Shown here piece after piece: positions 44,923 through 58,048 of a stretch of 64,000 nucleotides of DNA. Numbering within the stretch: position 1 is the first letter of the stretch; each line of letters starts with the position of its first letter. The stretch is from Hydractinia symbiolongicarpus (taxonomy: Eukaryota > Cnidaria > Hydrozoa > Anthoathecata > Hydractiniidae): assembly GCF_029227915.1 (NCBI RefSeq), contig NC_079877.1, forward strand, positions 28,607,851-28,671,850, in the 5' to 3' direction. The notes below the pieces were generated by a model, which searched no databases, had not been told where the DNA came from, and saw only the letters and a program-made list of their open reading frames with translations. Made by a program: the position numbers and the translations under genes.

Positions 44923-45470
44923 CCTCTACCCTAAGTAACTTTTCAAAGGCTTTTTTAAATTAAATCAAACTTGGCACATTTATAGTACGTCACAAAAGGA
45001 AAAAAATAGCGGTAATAAACTTTTGCTTGCGTCAGCCCATTTTCTGTGATGTCGTGAAAAGCTTATAATTTGCTCAAAATGCCACCATCTACTTAAAATT
45101 CTATTACTTTTGTTTCAGAGCGAATATTTACATTCTGTTTCAAGTTTCTAAAAGGTACATAAAAGTTATTTAACATTTTCCGGTTTTTTCATAGCTTGCA
45201 TGTAAAATTGCTAAAAACAGCCTGAAAACAGTTTTCCCGATTTTCGGGTAAAGTCCTAAATAATCGGGAAATCGGATTAATTACGTGTTTAAAACATGGA
45301 AAAGGTTTCTTCTTGATAAACAAAGTTGTGTTGCAAGTTTCAAGTTCTAAGGATAATCCTAACAAGAGTTGTTATATTTTCCCCATTATAAGGGTTTTAT
45401 AGAGATATTTAGGGGTAGTTTCGAGTAATAGCCAATATCAAAGCCTCTGAAGAGCATGGGAACTAATACA
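44923..45470. repeat. Dispersed repeat B, copy 2 (relative of 23865-24603)
   Basis: It aligns collinearly with 23932-24476: AATCAAACTTGGCAC, TTTATAGTACGTCA, CTTGCGTCAGC, TTCTGTTTCAAGTTTCT, GGGAAATCGGATTA, AAGGATAATCCTAACA and TTAGGGGTAGTTTCGAGTAAT all recur. The C/G-rich inverted termini of copy 1 are lost or unrecognisable here. Confidence 0.75.
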
Positions 45471-46140
45471 GCAGAGAACCTCTTCTTTTGGAGATAAGAC
45501 TGTTAAGTAAACATTCAATAAAATATACTTCAGCAAAACAGAAGCCTGAGTAAACCAGGACAAATTCAACCTCAAGAATTTCCACAAAACAAGACTCCAG
45601 ATAGTCCAGCTCTCTTTTGTGTTACCTTGTATTGAGTTTATAGGTACTACAGACCCATAGCAAAGACAGTTTAATTTCTGCTGCATCATTTATAAAAGGT
45701 TGATCAAAAATCTTTGCGATTATACGGTACACAGTTTCTCAACAACTGCGCAATATGTGTGGAATGAATTTCCAAAAATATTGCAAACGATTCTGAAATG
45801 AGGCACAATGCTGAATTTAAATTTACAAATACGAGACAAATTCGCAAACACTAATTTCCCGTATAGTAGTCGTAGTCAACATAAAAAATATGGTGGAACA
45901 TATGGACTTCACTAAACTGTTGCTTACTCTCGCGGTGACACGGAATTTACACCCTAACCACACAACCACAAAAAAAGATTCTTCTTATGGCAGTGTAACA
46001 AAACAGACCCTTGTGTTGAAAGAAAGCTGTGATACATGCAAAGAATCGAAGACTTTCTTTTTTATGTTTGCGTTGAGTGCTTCCTCAATACCACATCTAA
46101 AGTAACAGTTATTATATGTCACTATCGTTAAGCTGATTTA
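45471..46140. other. Noncoding between repeats
   Basis: No supported gene. The plus strand around 45720-45900 holds an interrupted frame that faintly resembles the C-terminal end of a LINE protein, but with several stops; I do not annotate it as a gene. Confidence 0.3.
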
Positions 46141-46603
46141 CTCGCTTCTCGCATACTATACTCGCTTCTCGCATACTATACTCGCTTCTCGCATACTATA
46201 CTCGCTTCTCGCATACTATACTCGCTTCTCGCATACTATACTCGCTTCTTGCATATTACACTCGCTTCTCGCATACTATACTCGCTTTTCGCATACTATA
46301 CACTCGCTTCTTGCATTCTATACTCGCTTCTTGCATATTACACTCGCTTCTCGCATACTATACTCGCTTCTTGCATACTACACTCGCTTCTCGCATATTA
46401 CACTCCCTTCTCGCAAATTACACTCGTTTCACGCATTCTATACTCGCCTCTCGCGTACTATACTCGCCTCTCGCATACTATACTTACTTCTCGCATGCTA
46501 TACTTCCTTCTCGCATACTATACACTTGCTTCTCGCATACTTTACTCGCTTTTCGCATACTATACACTCGCTTCTTGCATACTATACTCGCTTCTCGCAT
46601 ACC
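46141..46603. repeat. 20-bp minisatellite, about 23 copies
   Basis: The unit is CTCGCTTCTCGCATACTATA, nearly perfect in the first five copies and more diverged later, with occasional 22-bp units (ACTATACACTCGC). Because 20 is not a multiple of three and the unit has no in-phase stops, all three plus-strand frames stay open. The long open frames here are therefore artefacts. Confidence 0.9.
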
Positions 46604-49600
46604 TATTTATTTATGTACTCACGGCAGAATACATAACATTACATAAAGAAAATAAGAATTATACTATTGTTTTTATGTTTTCTAGTTTTCTCAATGAAGA
46701 AAGAAAATGCCAGGAGCATTTCTATCTGTAGCCTTGCAACAAAATATTCAGATATTTGAGCTGAAAGATATACATTAAATATGTTTTAACTGCTGAAAGA
46801 CAGCCAACAACTTGGCTAAGTATTGAAGACTTCATTGCGAAATCTTCTACTTGGTTTATTGTATTAAGGGATCATCTTTCGTTGCGCAATTTTCGTACCA
46901 AGTTTCATGATATATTCAAACCCGACATAAAAGAATTTATTTTGACTCCTAAATTGCAATGTGTTGACGGTGGTTATAAAATTGTCTAGTAGAAGAGGAA
47001 AACGGGCCTGTGGACGAGGTTGATTGACTGAATCCTCTAAATTTTTACAGCTTTTTTTATCATGGATATATCTAACCGTGCAAATACTTAGTACGCTAAG
47101 GGTTAGTCCTGTAAAATTATAGATTTTCGTCATTCTCAACATTGAACGTGACACAATTAAAGGATCAACTATCTTAAAAAGGCTACGAAACCGGCTACTG
47201 ATTTCAGACTTTAGTGACTTACACAAAAATTAATCTTAGCGATGCTTTATCCCGTTTGACCTAACTAAAAAAAGTGACTTTATGTTTTTAATTACCTTGA
47301 TTTCAACATACCTTTTTGTTTGTCAGATGTTGCCATAGTAACAATTAAGATCGGACAGAACGGAACAAAAGAAGTCGTACTTCTTGCAAATAACTTTACA
47401 AAAAAAATAATAACAACAACAGCTCAAAAAAGGGACAAAATAATCCCGTCTTCTATGTCAAGTACACAACAATGGTTTCTCAAGTCTCGGCGTGCATTTA
47501 TGATCCCGTCATGCCTTTGTAATCGTTCATAGCACGTTATAGCCTTATTGCTAAACAAACAAATCGTCTCCTAGTTACAAGATCGCACTTAAATTAATCT
47601 GTGCCGTCAATCATTTATTCTTTGAAAGTTTTACATTGTACGGTAGCCGATACAAACAGCATTGTGAAACACGCCGGCAAAATAAACGGAAAAATAACTG
47701 TAGTTTTAATCGGGTAACAGTAATGTTATTAAAGACACCGCCACCTGGCCACAACAAGCGCAATGACTTTCTAATGACGTTTCCATGCATTGATTTTGTC
47801 ACTTTTACTTTCGAAACACCTGGTTATGGTGCCATATGCTCTTTACCTGAAAATATGACGTTAGAAAACAAAAGTTTCCAGTTGTTTTAAATAAAATGGA
47901 GGGCGAATATAAAAGTAACGAGAAAGGACAGCGCGAGCAATCTAGCACGTATCAATGATTCTGCAATATCATGAAAGTCTACTTGAAGGTTCAAACCCAC
48001 GCAGGAAGTCGATATAAACTAATGATGAATCAAATCTAGCAATTAATAACTGGAATTACAGACAAGTTATGTTCTATTAATTTAAACACTTAAAAACAGT
48101 AAAAGAAAATTTTGCTGCCTAAGGAAATTGCTGACGCCTGTTTAGTTAGAGATTTAGATTGCAGCCAAAATTAGCCTGTTTTGCAACTTTAACTTGCAAT
48201 TTTAATTGAAATTTCTCTTTCCAATCTCCAATTTAATTTTGGTTGCACCTTTGAGACAAGAAGTTGGTATCTCAAAGGGGTTTGTAGACGAGAATGATTT
48301 GAACTATATTTTTATTCTAATGTTAATGTTCGTGTGGCAGAAATAGAAACTCGACATATGGCCCAGAACATTGTACAAAAACAAAAGCATTGTCAATCTC
48401 GACCATAGGGCTTTTTTTCCTCTTTTTGATTTCATCATCACTGGTAAATAAAAAAAAAACAAAGGCCTGGGGGGAAATGTTTCACAACGAGGTTTTAATT
48501 CTGACTTACAAAAATGAGAGGAGATAACAAACAAATTAAAACAAATAATCAAGTTTGCGAAAAATATTTGAATACGGAAATTCTGGAAAAAAAACACGTA
48601 AGATAAATTTATAACAAACCTGGTTCCCAGATTTTCAATTTTTTAGTGTGGGGGAGTGACATTGGAAATAAATTGTGGGAGAAGTATAATCATACGGTGA
48701 TTTCAAATGCATTTTTTTGCTTGGAAGGATTTTAAACTTTTGAAAAATATAAGGGAGGGGCAAAACAGGTAAAGTAGTGGCCTCATTTACCTCGTTTTCA
48801 GAAGGGTTTCTTAGATCAATAACATAAGAGCATCATTAAGTATAACCCGACCTGAAAATTAATTTGCCGCTGTCTCAGATGCAAAACCGAAAGAAATTGT
48901 GGCCGACTACCATGTACGAAACATGGTGGCCGTCATCTCAATTTTTTTTTTAATACAAGCAAAATTTTCCAAACTTTCTTACTTAATTTAATTAGCATTG
49001 CATATAAAGTTTTACAAAATGATGGCCATACGACACAAGTTTAAGATTTCCCGGCCATTCTAAGTGGCGGTCGTTACAGGTTTTTAAGAAAGTGGAGAAG
49101 CTTTGAAACATAAAAACGCATTGTTTCCAGTAGTTGTGTCTACGGGAGACAAAAACGCGACGTGTTTTTTGCTAGTCAATTAGACAAATGTTGCTTTCCA
49201 GGCCTACATTTACAACCGGAGGGTAGATTCACCGGAGAATGGACGCACACACAAACAAAAACACAATAACAATAACTTATATAAAATCTTGTTCACACTA
49301 ACCAAGTTAAATAATTCTCTAATACAAAACGAACAGACAGATTCCGTTAAAATAAGATGTTCGTATAGAAAAAAAAAATCTATTAAATAATTCTCAATGC
49401 ATGGCGTGAAAATTAATCATTTGAAGATTAAACGTCGTAAAATACGATAAAACATCGTATTCAGATACGCCTCGCTGAAATAACAGTAAGATTTAAAAAA
49501 GTATTTTGACCAAAAAAAAAACAAGTGCAAATTAAGTGGGAGTGTTTCAATAAACGCTCTCCATCGTACTGCACTTTTTTGCCAAAAACAACAAAAAATA

Positions 49601-51037
49601 GATTAGAACTTCTAAGTAAAGAGGTCAAATATTTACTTTAATTAGATGAATAAAAGAATAAGACGCAAGGGGATTTTTTTTTATTTTCGCACATTAGGTG
49701 TTTAGTATTGCGTCAAAAAATGGTCTAATTGATCATTAGAACAATTACTCAGAAGACAAAACCAATTATTATTGCATCGTTGGAATTCTATAAAAAAAGC
49801 GTAGTCTTGTATCAAAACAGGGTAAAAGGGAACATGATATCGGAAGGAAATAAAAAAGTAGTTTTAGGAATGTTAAAGTATTTAGTCAAAGAACCACCTC
49901 TTACCCCCTAATGAGAAAAACACTTTCATAAAGAAAACAGGGCTTTAAAAACAACACAGTGTAAACTGCACTGGAAGAAATGATTAGTAATCAGGTCATT
50001 TTTCTGATTTAAAAACCCTACTGGCCTGTCAATTACAGAAAGAAACTGTTTTTTTCGGTATGATTCATAAACGAATTCACATTTGATGCGATATATATGT
50101 ACACAACACAAACACATACACAGCAAGTTATTATTCACCTAAAAATAAATAAACCACGCACTAATTAGGACCAAAAAAATGCACTCGATAAATTGAAACG
50201 CGATTGACATGCGTTGAATTAAAAGTTCATATTCTAAAAAATGCTAAGTTTAAACAATTGTATTTCCTGACATATTAATCCAAATTTTTGCATCACCGAA
50301 AGAAGTCAGAGAAAATTTAGAATTCAATATATAAGTATCACAAACTCTTCTTTGTATAAAAAAGAATTCAGTTGACTACCTCAAATATCCCTGCATGCAA
50401 AACCAACATACACCAAGTTAGTCCGTAAAACACAACTTTTTAAAATAATCTCATACCAAAGTAGTTACAGCATATTCAACATTCTAAAAAGTGTTCCAAC
50501 ATTAACCAACCAGAGATTTCAAAAAGAAAAACGAGTCATAAAACGTTAACTGGTCTGTCAATGATTGGACTGCTTTAAGAGTAGGCTATACAAATTAGTT
50601 GATTTATCCAAGCTTCAGGGTGGCCACTTTATTTAAAGTTTAAATCCTGGGAGTTCTCAGATCTATTTCCAAGAATTCGACAAAAAAAAAGAATTCCATA
50701 TATAAAAAGAAATAAGTGAAAACAGCTTCCATAACCTGATGACTTGAAAAACAGACGTAGCAGATTTAAAAAAAGTTAATATCAGTAATTTTTTATTTTT
50801 GTAATTTTCGAGAAGTATATTTCATTTCCAGGAGTTTTAAGAAGTTTTTAGGAGACCACCCTGAGCTTGGTATTGAAGTGTGATTCCCTTCTTTATCAGT
50901 AAACTACTACAAATCTTAGTCTTAAGAAGGTTGATAAGAAAAAAAATGCAAGCTGTGCTCTTTTTCGCTCAAAACACCATATAAACAAAAGGTTTTTCTT
51001 CCTTATTTCATTGTACAAAAAAAGTTATTCTGCAAAA
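46604..51037. other. Noncoding, no gene seen
   Basis: Several frames of 60-120 codons exist, but none has a domain or splice partner. Lone CTCGTC(C/T)ACAGG-type repeat ends occur near 46998-47022, 48622 and 48780. The 3' untranslated region of the zinc-finger gene may extend down to about 51040. Confidence 0.4.
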
Positions 51038-51040
51038 TAT

Positions 51041-51046
51041 TTTATT
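51041..51046 (-). terminator. Possible polyadenylation signal of the zinc-finger gene
   Basis: AATAAA on the minus strand, about 480 bases beyond the stop codon. Other AT-rich candidates exist, so this is weak. Confidence 0.25.
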
Positions 51047-51522
51047 CTACACAAAATATAGAGAAATTATAAAACTAGCTACAAGCCTAAAAATACAATA
51101 TAATACTATTAACATAACATGTCTATTTCTACAACGTTTTAAATTAAAATAACTTCGTTGGTTTGTTTTTTCTTCTTCGTTTAAAATAACTTATAATTTA
51201 GATAAACATACCATTCTATAGGTCATACTTCGTAACCATCTAGTTTATATTACATTAAACTTTCCACTTTTTTATTATTAATAACAATACTAACAAGCTT
51301 ATTTCCAGCTGAATAATTATTTCATAAATTAGTTTGCTTTTTTTTCTTCTTCTTTTTCTTCCTTTTCCTTGAAAACTATTTAAAGTAGCTTTGCTATATT
51401 TTGTAAGCAAAAAGACCCCTTAAAACACTGATGTACTTTGAAAGTAAGAATTTCTGTTTAAAACAGACTCACCATCACCAAAAAATTGTACGCATCAGCT
51501 TGATGAACATTCTTGTCATGAG

Positions 51523-53475
51523 CTACCGGTTTCCCTCAATTTTTACCTTTTTATCAACAACAGTGTATGCTTGCTCTAACCCATGCAAGTTCATATGCTT
51601 AAAGTACATTTGTTTAAGGCGGAACACTTTATTGCATATAGGACAGGTAAATTTCGATCCTTCACCCAGGTGAACTTTCATGTGGCTGTTCAGGTGATCT
51701 TTACGTACAAAGCCTTTGTCGCATATGGAACATTTGTGCTTTTTATCTCCTAAATGTATCAGCATGTGCTTTTTTAAATTGTGCCACACTGTAAATGTCT
51801 TCGAACATTCACTGCATGGAAATATTTGTGCATCTTTGTGCGCGTGGGCATAGTGCCGACTTAACTCTTTTGAATTTGGATAGTTGATGTCACATGTTTT
51901 GCAACGCCATCGTGAAGGACTTTGAATTGGTTTATCGATGCTGTGAACTTTTTCGTAATGCTGTTTTAGCGTGCTTGGCTCATCAAACACAATGTTACAT
52001 TTCATACACTGCCAACTTGGGTTTTTTTTAACTGGCGTGGTGTCACAATTTTGTTGATGTCCCTGCAAACTGTGCATGTCTTTAAAAGTCAACTTGCATT
52101 TGTGACAGTTGTAACCTAAATAAAAAACAATGTTTTTTTTACTACTTATAATGTATAGATTCACTGATACATTGAGAATTTCAATTTAGTCTGCTACCAA
52201 AAGACCAAGACTAATGTCTTCCTTTCAACTGTATGAGATAAATGAAACTTTCTGAACATGTACAGTTACCTGCTATACTTTAAGCACCAGAGTTTGGGTG
52301 CTCTGTCTGAAAGTTTCATAAAAGTCACATTAAGCAAACCATTTAGTGTTGCAGCACGGAACTATCTTGCATTTAAATATTGTCAAATAATAATGTAACA
52401 ATACAATACCTTTTTGGTGGTCATGATCTAAACTATTTTGTTGGGAAGCATCTCTTGGACTATGTTCACTATGTAGGGGACTATCAACCATGCTTGTGTC
52501 ATTTTCGGATACAGATGGACTTCCTTCATTCCATGGACTAGCCATGTTAAAATCTTCATCCAGAATAGTAACTGGAACATCATCTTCATGTGGGACTGTA
52601 TTTTCCTTTGGGCTGCTTGTTGCATCAGATTTTCTTTGCAGATTTTCTTCAGTAATGCTACATATATCAGGTTGTAAAATCTCTCCATTATTCATCATGG
52701 ACATATAGGAATCATCTTTGTGCGTTTTCACATGGCGTTGATATAACTCCATTGTGCGGTATCCTTTTCCACATATTTTGCATCCAAACTTTCTATTGTA
52801 ATGTGTTTGTAAATGACTACGAAGATGATCCTTCCGAAGAAATGCCTTTTCGCAAAACTGACATTTGTGTCGTTTTTCACCAACATGTATTAGCACATGT
52901 TTTCGCATGTTATACTTATCATTAAACCTCTTTGAGCAGTAACGGCATGCAAACTGACGATTGTTATCATGAACAGCTGTTTGGTGGTCAACCAGTAATT
53001 CCATTGTCTTAAATAACATGTCACATGTTTCACATTGATAGGGAAATTCTGGAGTTGGTTCAGGATGTTGATGCTTATAGGAAGCTCGTGTGGTTAAATC
53101 TTGTTTTGGTGGACTCTTCTTTCCTCCGGTTTCCTCTTTTGGTTTACGCAGAATTGGTGATACTTCCCTAGGAACAGGTTGACTTCTGTAATCATCTTTT
53201 CGAAATGCACTGGGATATATGTGGGGTGACTCTGGACCATAGTAATGATTTTCAGAGTCTATATATGGCCTTGGTGATCTTTTTCGATACTCAATATGAT
53301 GATAACCGTTTTCATGGAAACCATTTGAGTGAGGGGGAGATTTATGATAAATATTTTCAGATTTTAAAAAATTCTCTTGATAATTTTTTTGCTCTTCTGT
53401 TTTGTAATAAATGGGGCTATTACATTCTTCATAAATTTGCTCCTCTAAATCAAATAAATAAGTTTCAACCATCAT
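51523..53475 (-). CDS. C2H2 zinc-finger protein with ten fingers in two blocks
   Basis: A predicted nuclear DNA-binding protein of 552 aa from two coding exons: 52410-53475 (355 codons plus one base) and 51523-52115. The GT-AG junction is in frame and restores a Gly codon. Residues 1 to about 145 are an acidic then Tyr/Pro/His-rich, probably disordered region. Four C2H2 fingers follow at about 146-253 (starting YQCETC, FACRYC, HKCQFC and FGCKIC), then an acidic Ser-rich linker, then six fingers at about 358-530. The first of these is atypical (last ligand Cys). The final four fingers repeat the pattern of the first block, including the RKDHL-x-SH finger. RKDHL fingers occur in PLAG, PRDM10 and similar proteins, but no orthologue can be named. 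The ATG follows a splice acceptor (exon start 53484). Confidence 0.85.
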
Positions 53476-54305
53476 CTTGACAGACTAAGAAAGAAATTTT
53501 AGTTAAGACAAGAATTAACCATGTAACTATGTAACCCTAACAAGCCCACACATGTAAGAATACCAAGCATAACAAGGAACTAGTTAATGTAAACCACCCA
53601 AAGGAACAAAACAATGTTAAAATTTCGTTTTTAACCTTTGTAAAAAGCGGGGGAAATCACAATGAAATCAAGCTGTGGCATTTAAAAATGGCAAAGATCC
53701 AATTTTAAAAGGCTATTGCCTTCCAAGTAGTTGGGAACAGATATGCATAATATATGCTAACCCAAAGGAGTGCCGAAATATACACATATTTTTCAGTAAA
53801 CTTGGATGTTTATAGTATGACCCCTGTTTATTTAAATTTTCAATATTTTAACACTATAGGAGCTGTTAAAAGTACCTTTAATCTGAGTCTCATGTTTCTT
53901 TAAACCATATAAAAATACTTATTAGATAAACAAAGCATATTGTTTTTCAAGTAGTCAAAGATTCATAACAACTGAAACATATAGTCATATAGTTTGCATA
54001 AAGGAATATCGAACTATAGTATTTCTATCACTTGTTTGGAGTCTAATTCATTTTATTATTTTGGGCGTTGATAAAGCCGTGGGTAGCATGACCAAAAGTC
54101 ATTTTTGGTTGTTACTTATGGTGGTTTAAAGAAATTTACACTTGTATTTATACAAGCATTGTTCTCTTTTGATGCATAATCATACAAAATGGCCCAAAAT
54201 GTTTACACCTAATGAAAGTGAAATCTAGGGTGTTACCATAATTCATGTTTTGTTTTTATGACAAATACAAACTAATCATCTATAAAATGAAATTTTATAC
54301 AATAC

Positions 54306-54420
54306 CTTTTATTGTTTTGTAATCATTTAATTGTGGTTGCAATTGGCAGCTACCATCACTCAATATTACTCTTAAGATTTTTCGTGGCAAACGTGTTTTC
54401 CTCTTTCCAGCTCCAACCAT
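54306..54420 (-). other. Candidate upstream exon of the zinc-finger gene
   Basis: On the minus strand, acceptor CCATTTAG is followed immediately by ATG GTT GGA GCT and 38 open codons, ending at donor AAG|GTATTG. The peptide is basic (MVGAGKRKTRLPRKILRV). Joined to the 53484 acceptor it runs into TGA after seven codons, so it would be an upstream short frame. If a weaker donor 9-10 bases later (ATT|GTATAA) were used, it would extend the zinc-finger protein N-terminus in frame. Exon status is inferred from splice sites only. Confidence 0.4.
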
Positions 54421-56650
54421 CTAAATGGCAAGTAATAAAGCATGCAAAGAATTGTAAAATCTTGTAACTTCTACAGGAAAATTAATAAGTACAAAATAAA
54501 ATACTAATGATGGTGCACATTGACCTTTTTAATGACTTTAACAGTTTAAAACAACAGCTTTCTATACACATATTTCAACCTAAATTAAACTCACAATTAA
54601 CCCCATAGAAGATACCTATGACACATCATAATAGACTCAAAACAAGTGTATAATATGGAGAAACATTGTATGCCAAAACAGCATGTGTAGACAAATGTTT
54701 ATAAAATGTACCCACACGTGTAGGCACATAATAACAGGATCACATAATCCAAAATCGGCTTGCCTAAATATTTGGATTTTTCACTAATACAGAATTCAAC
54801 AAACACTTGTTTCACTATATTTCATTAATTATGAGTGTCTGTTGTTTATATTTTCTGCCCCTGTGGCATACAGCATTCTCACTGTTTTTAATGTAAAATC
54901 GCAACATTACGTCACACAGAAACTTATATAAATTTGACATGTTGCGTAAAACAAATTTTAATATTTTCATTATTGTAGGTCTTATTTATTTTGTGGGAGT
55001 TTTCATAAAAAGTTAGTCTTTTTAAACCAGAATAATAGAAGTGATTTATATTAAGGATTTAGTTTCACTAATTTTGAAGGATATACTTTGTCACTTGTTT
55101 CCATGAAGGACCACAAAGGTAGTTTTACAGTGTTTAAAGCTCCCACTTGATCCACAGAAACCTTTTTTACTTTGAGATTTCTGCCCAACTAGATGACAAC
55201 CTAATGTAAGGATCAAACCAATCACCTTTTCGACATGAGTTGAACGCTGTACTGATGAGCCACCAATAACTAATTATGTAATGAATAAATTGAATACTAT
55301 ACTGTAACTTGTTATGTTTTTACAATCTTGGGACAAAAAAATGCTTATATATTTAAGCCAGGGGCTAAATGTGCTTATTTTGCCTTAAATGTTTCTAATG
55401 TTTCTGTTTTTCGATGCTAAGAAAAAAACATAGAGACTTGCAAAAACATCGGAGCGTTAACACTAGTAAAAACAATGAATAATTGTTTCTTATTTCTACA
55501 AGACTCATTATTTTGTTACTAAATCTATAAAGCAATCAGGACAAGTACATTTTTAATATGTTCAACTTTAAAGTAAAGTCTTAGCTTTAATGGTCTAAAA
55601 ACTACGTTCTTATAAAAACAATATATATTACAGTCAATTGACAAAAATGAGGTCGAAATTTTTCAAAATTTGCTGATATGAATCGAGAGATTTTGGTTGG
55701 CAGCATTCATCTTAGCAATTTATAACCTCTGAAATTTTGTTTTTTTATAAGCAACACAAGACTGAAATGCTTTAAGAAACAAAGCAACTGTTAAGTAACA
55801 ATCCAGCCCAAGCAAGCACACAAAAGAAAGGATTATAAAATAAGTTTTGTGGGGCAAGTAAACAAGTAAATTTTATAAGATATCAAAGATATTAAACAAG
55901 TAAGCAATAGTTGAGCCTATACAAGAGAAAAAAAAAGATAGCAACATTGTATTGCCTAAAAGAAGATGTACCTAGCTGGCTAGTTAAATGTCTTTGTAGA
56001 TAAAAGTTTACTTTCTAAAACTATTTTAAACTTATATAATCAATATATATATAGGCTTCCTTCTTTAATGGAAAGTGCCTTTTGAATATCTAGGCAATTT
56101 CAAACTATTCATTTTCTTAGTCACTCTGTAGTAATGAAATTTGTTGACGTAAGTAATCTTCTGAATAATTAATTTCCTCAAGTGTATCGATACCAAATTT
56201 TGTTGGTCCCATCCCCAATAATAAAGTATTATATCTTGTATTTAAAATTGTATCTTTTTATAAGGTAAAAGTAAAAGCAAACGCTAACTGGTGTATAAAT
56301 AGCAAGCAGGTGTTCCTGAAAAAAATAAGTTACATATAGCTAGCTAGCTAATCTATCTAATCTACCCAAAACAGGTATCAAAATGTTCCTTTTTTAATTT
56401 ATTGTTACTAATTTTTTTGTATTAAATAAACTTATAATTTTGGTAAGCATACAAGGGCAGAGTTACCATGTAATTATGTTGTTTTGCCTTTTTTCCTACA
56501 CGTACGCCGCGGTTTTGTGTGTCGTCACTTAGCCTTTTTGTTTATAAACTTTTAAGTACTAGTTTGGCCCAAAATAAAAAAAAACATGTCTTCCCGTTTA
56601 TTGAGAAAGCATTTTTAAATCCAATTTAACAAAATACGTCTTATTCTTAC
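54421..56650. other. Intron/5' region of the zinc-finger gene
   Basis: AT-rich, with no gene or clear repeat recognised. It is bounded by a strong donor at 56650 and the candidate acceptor at 54421 (minus strand). Confidence 0.4.
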
Positions 56651-56870
56651 CTTAATTCAAAATAATTTAAAATAAATGCATAAATTCTTTTCCCTAAAAA
56701 AATTTCGGCCCAGGACCTCTTCGTCTCTTGCCGCTGCCATCGAATGAAAACAATGCTCAAAATACACGGAACCGAAAGTAAATTGCCTTTGTCTCCGCCG
56801 AAAATACATCACTCAAAATGTGTCGCTACGATCGGCCCTCAATGCATCTGTTTCTCTTGTTCCCCCGGGG
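56651..56870 (-). promoter_or_regulatory. Promoter/first exon region of the zinc-finger gene
   Basis: A GC-richer patch (about 56705-56870) with CpG words stands out from its AT-rich surroundings. On the minus strand it ends in a strong donor, TTGAATTAAG|GTAAGAATAAG. A short frame starting ATGGCAGCGGCAAGAGACG closes before the donor, so this exon is probably untranslated or carries an upstream frame. The start of transcription is not visible. Confidence 0.45.
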
Positions 56871-57220
56871 CCTAATTATTAAAATTTCCCACCACATGTT
56901 TAGTTTCTTACAACAAAAAATAAAATTTTGAAAATATTGCCTTTCTCATGTTTAAAATGTTTAAAATCTTAGACATTCTTTAAAATATTTTTTTCAATTT
57001 CGTCATTCGCAACTCAAGAAACACAGTAGAAAAAACACTATAGAAAAACACTGTACTTCTAGGTATTATGATTTAGGTCGTTAACTTCTTCCTTAAAACT
57101 TCTATAAAAAAAGGTACAAAAAAAATTAAATAAAAAACTTTTGAACGTGTCCACAATTTTTTGTCTTTTTAGACTTTGGTACAATATAGTAAGGGCCTGT
57201 AGATCTGCATATATATGAGA

Positions 57221-58048
57221 GGTTTCGTGCGATTGCTCTGTTAAGAAAAGAGTGATTCAATCGAACCTTTATTACTAATATAAGATGGTTAAAAATATTT
57301 GCATTGTGTATTTTACAGACCAGATTTAAAAGTGCGTAGTTATGCTTATTTTGCTGATTATTTCTCCCTTTTTAAAAGTTTTTTAGATTTTTTAAAATAT
57401 GTGTAAAATATGTTACAGCAGGATATCCGAGTGAAAAAGATAGCTATTTTAAATGGAAAAGATACCATATTCAAGCTATTATATTCCGGTCTGTGAAATA
57501 CACATGTTCTTTTTCTGGTATTCTATTCATATGTAATAACTTCCTTTAACAAGTGGCTATTGATTTTCTTGAATAGAAAAATTTATATACAATTTAAGAT
57601 AGGAATAAGAAAATGTATTCGTATTATTCTGTTTGTACAGTTTGCCACATTTTAAATTCTGTGTTACTATTAAATTTATGTATCGCTCTGCTTGGCTCTT
57701 TAAACTTCACTGCATAAATAAATATTCAGGTTTATTAATATTGATAATGTTAATTTATTGAGGAACCGCATGCATTGGTAAATTGTATGTTTTTTAAAAT
57801 TTTGCATTTTTAAAAATCATTCATCCAGGTATAACGCTCCTTTACTGTCATTCCATTTATAAATTGCGTCGAATGAGAAGTATATATATATTTCTATGGC
57901 ATTTTTGTTATAAAATATAGCTATAAAAAAATTGGGGATCTGGTCTGTAAAATACACATATATGATTCCAAAAAGTGCAAACATGCATTTTTTTCTTTTT
58001 TGTAGACTAATAAGAAACTGCTTTTATCAGAGCAATCGCACGGAATCC
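57221..58048. mobile_element. 828-bp terminal-inverted-repeat element
   Basis: The left end reads GGTTTCGTGCGATTGCTCTG and the right end on the minus strand GGATTCCGTGCGATTGCTCTG. A second inverted pair lies inside: TATTTTACAGACCAGAT at about 57309-57325 and its reverse complement at about 57938-57954, with a further related copy at about 57485-57505. There is no coding capacity. It is a non-autonomous DNA transposon of unknown superfamily; no clear target duplication is visible. Confidence 0.65.

Noticed and set aside
45720-46105. LINE C-terminal fragment
   Set aside because: Only a faint resemblance, with several stops; it cannot be supported without a search.
46249-46731. 160-aa and overlapping frames as a gene
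   Set aside because: They are the translation of the 20-bp minisatellite; all three frames are equally open.
46864-47226. 120-aa minus-strand frame as a gene
   Set aside because: Its middle is the translation of a CTCGTCCACAGG repeat end; no domain or splice context.
47636-47890. 84-aa plus-strand frame as a gene
   Set aside because: No domain, antisense to another similar-length frame, and no splice support.
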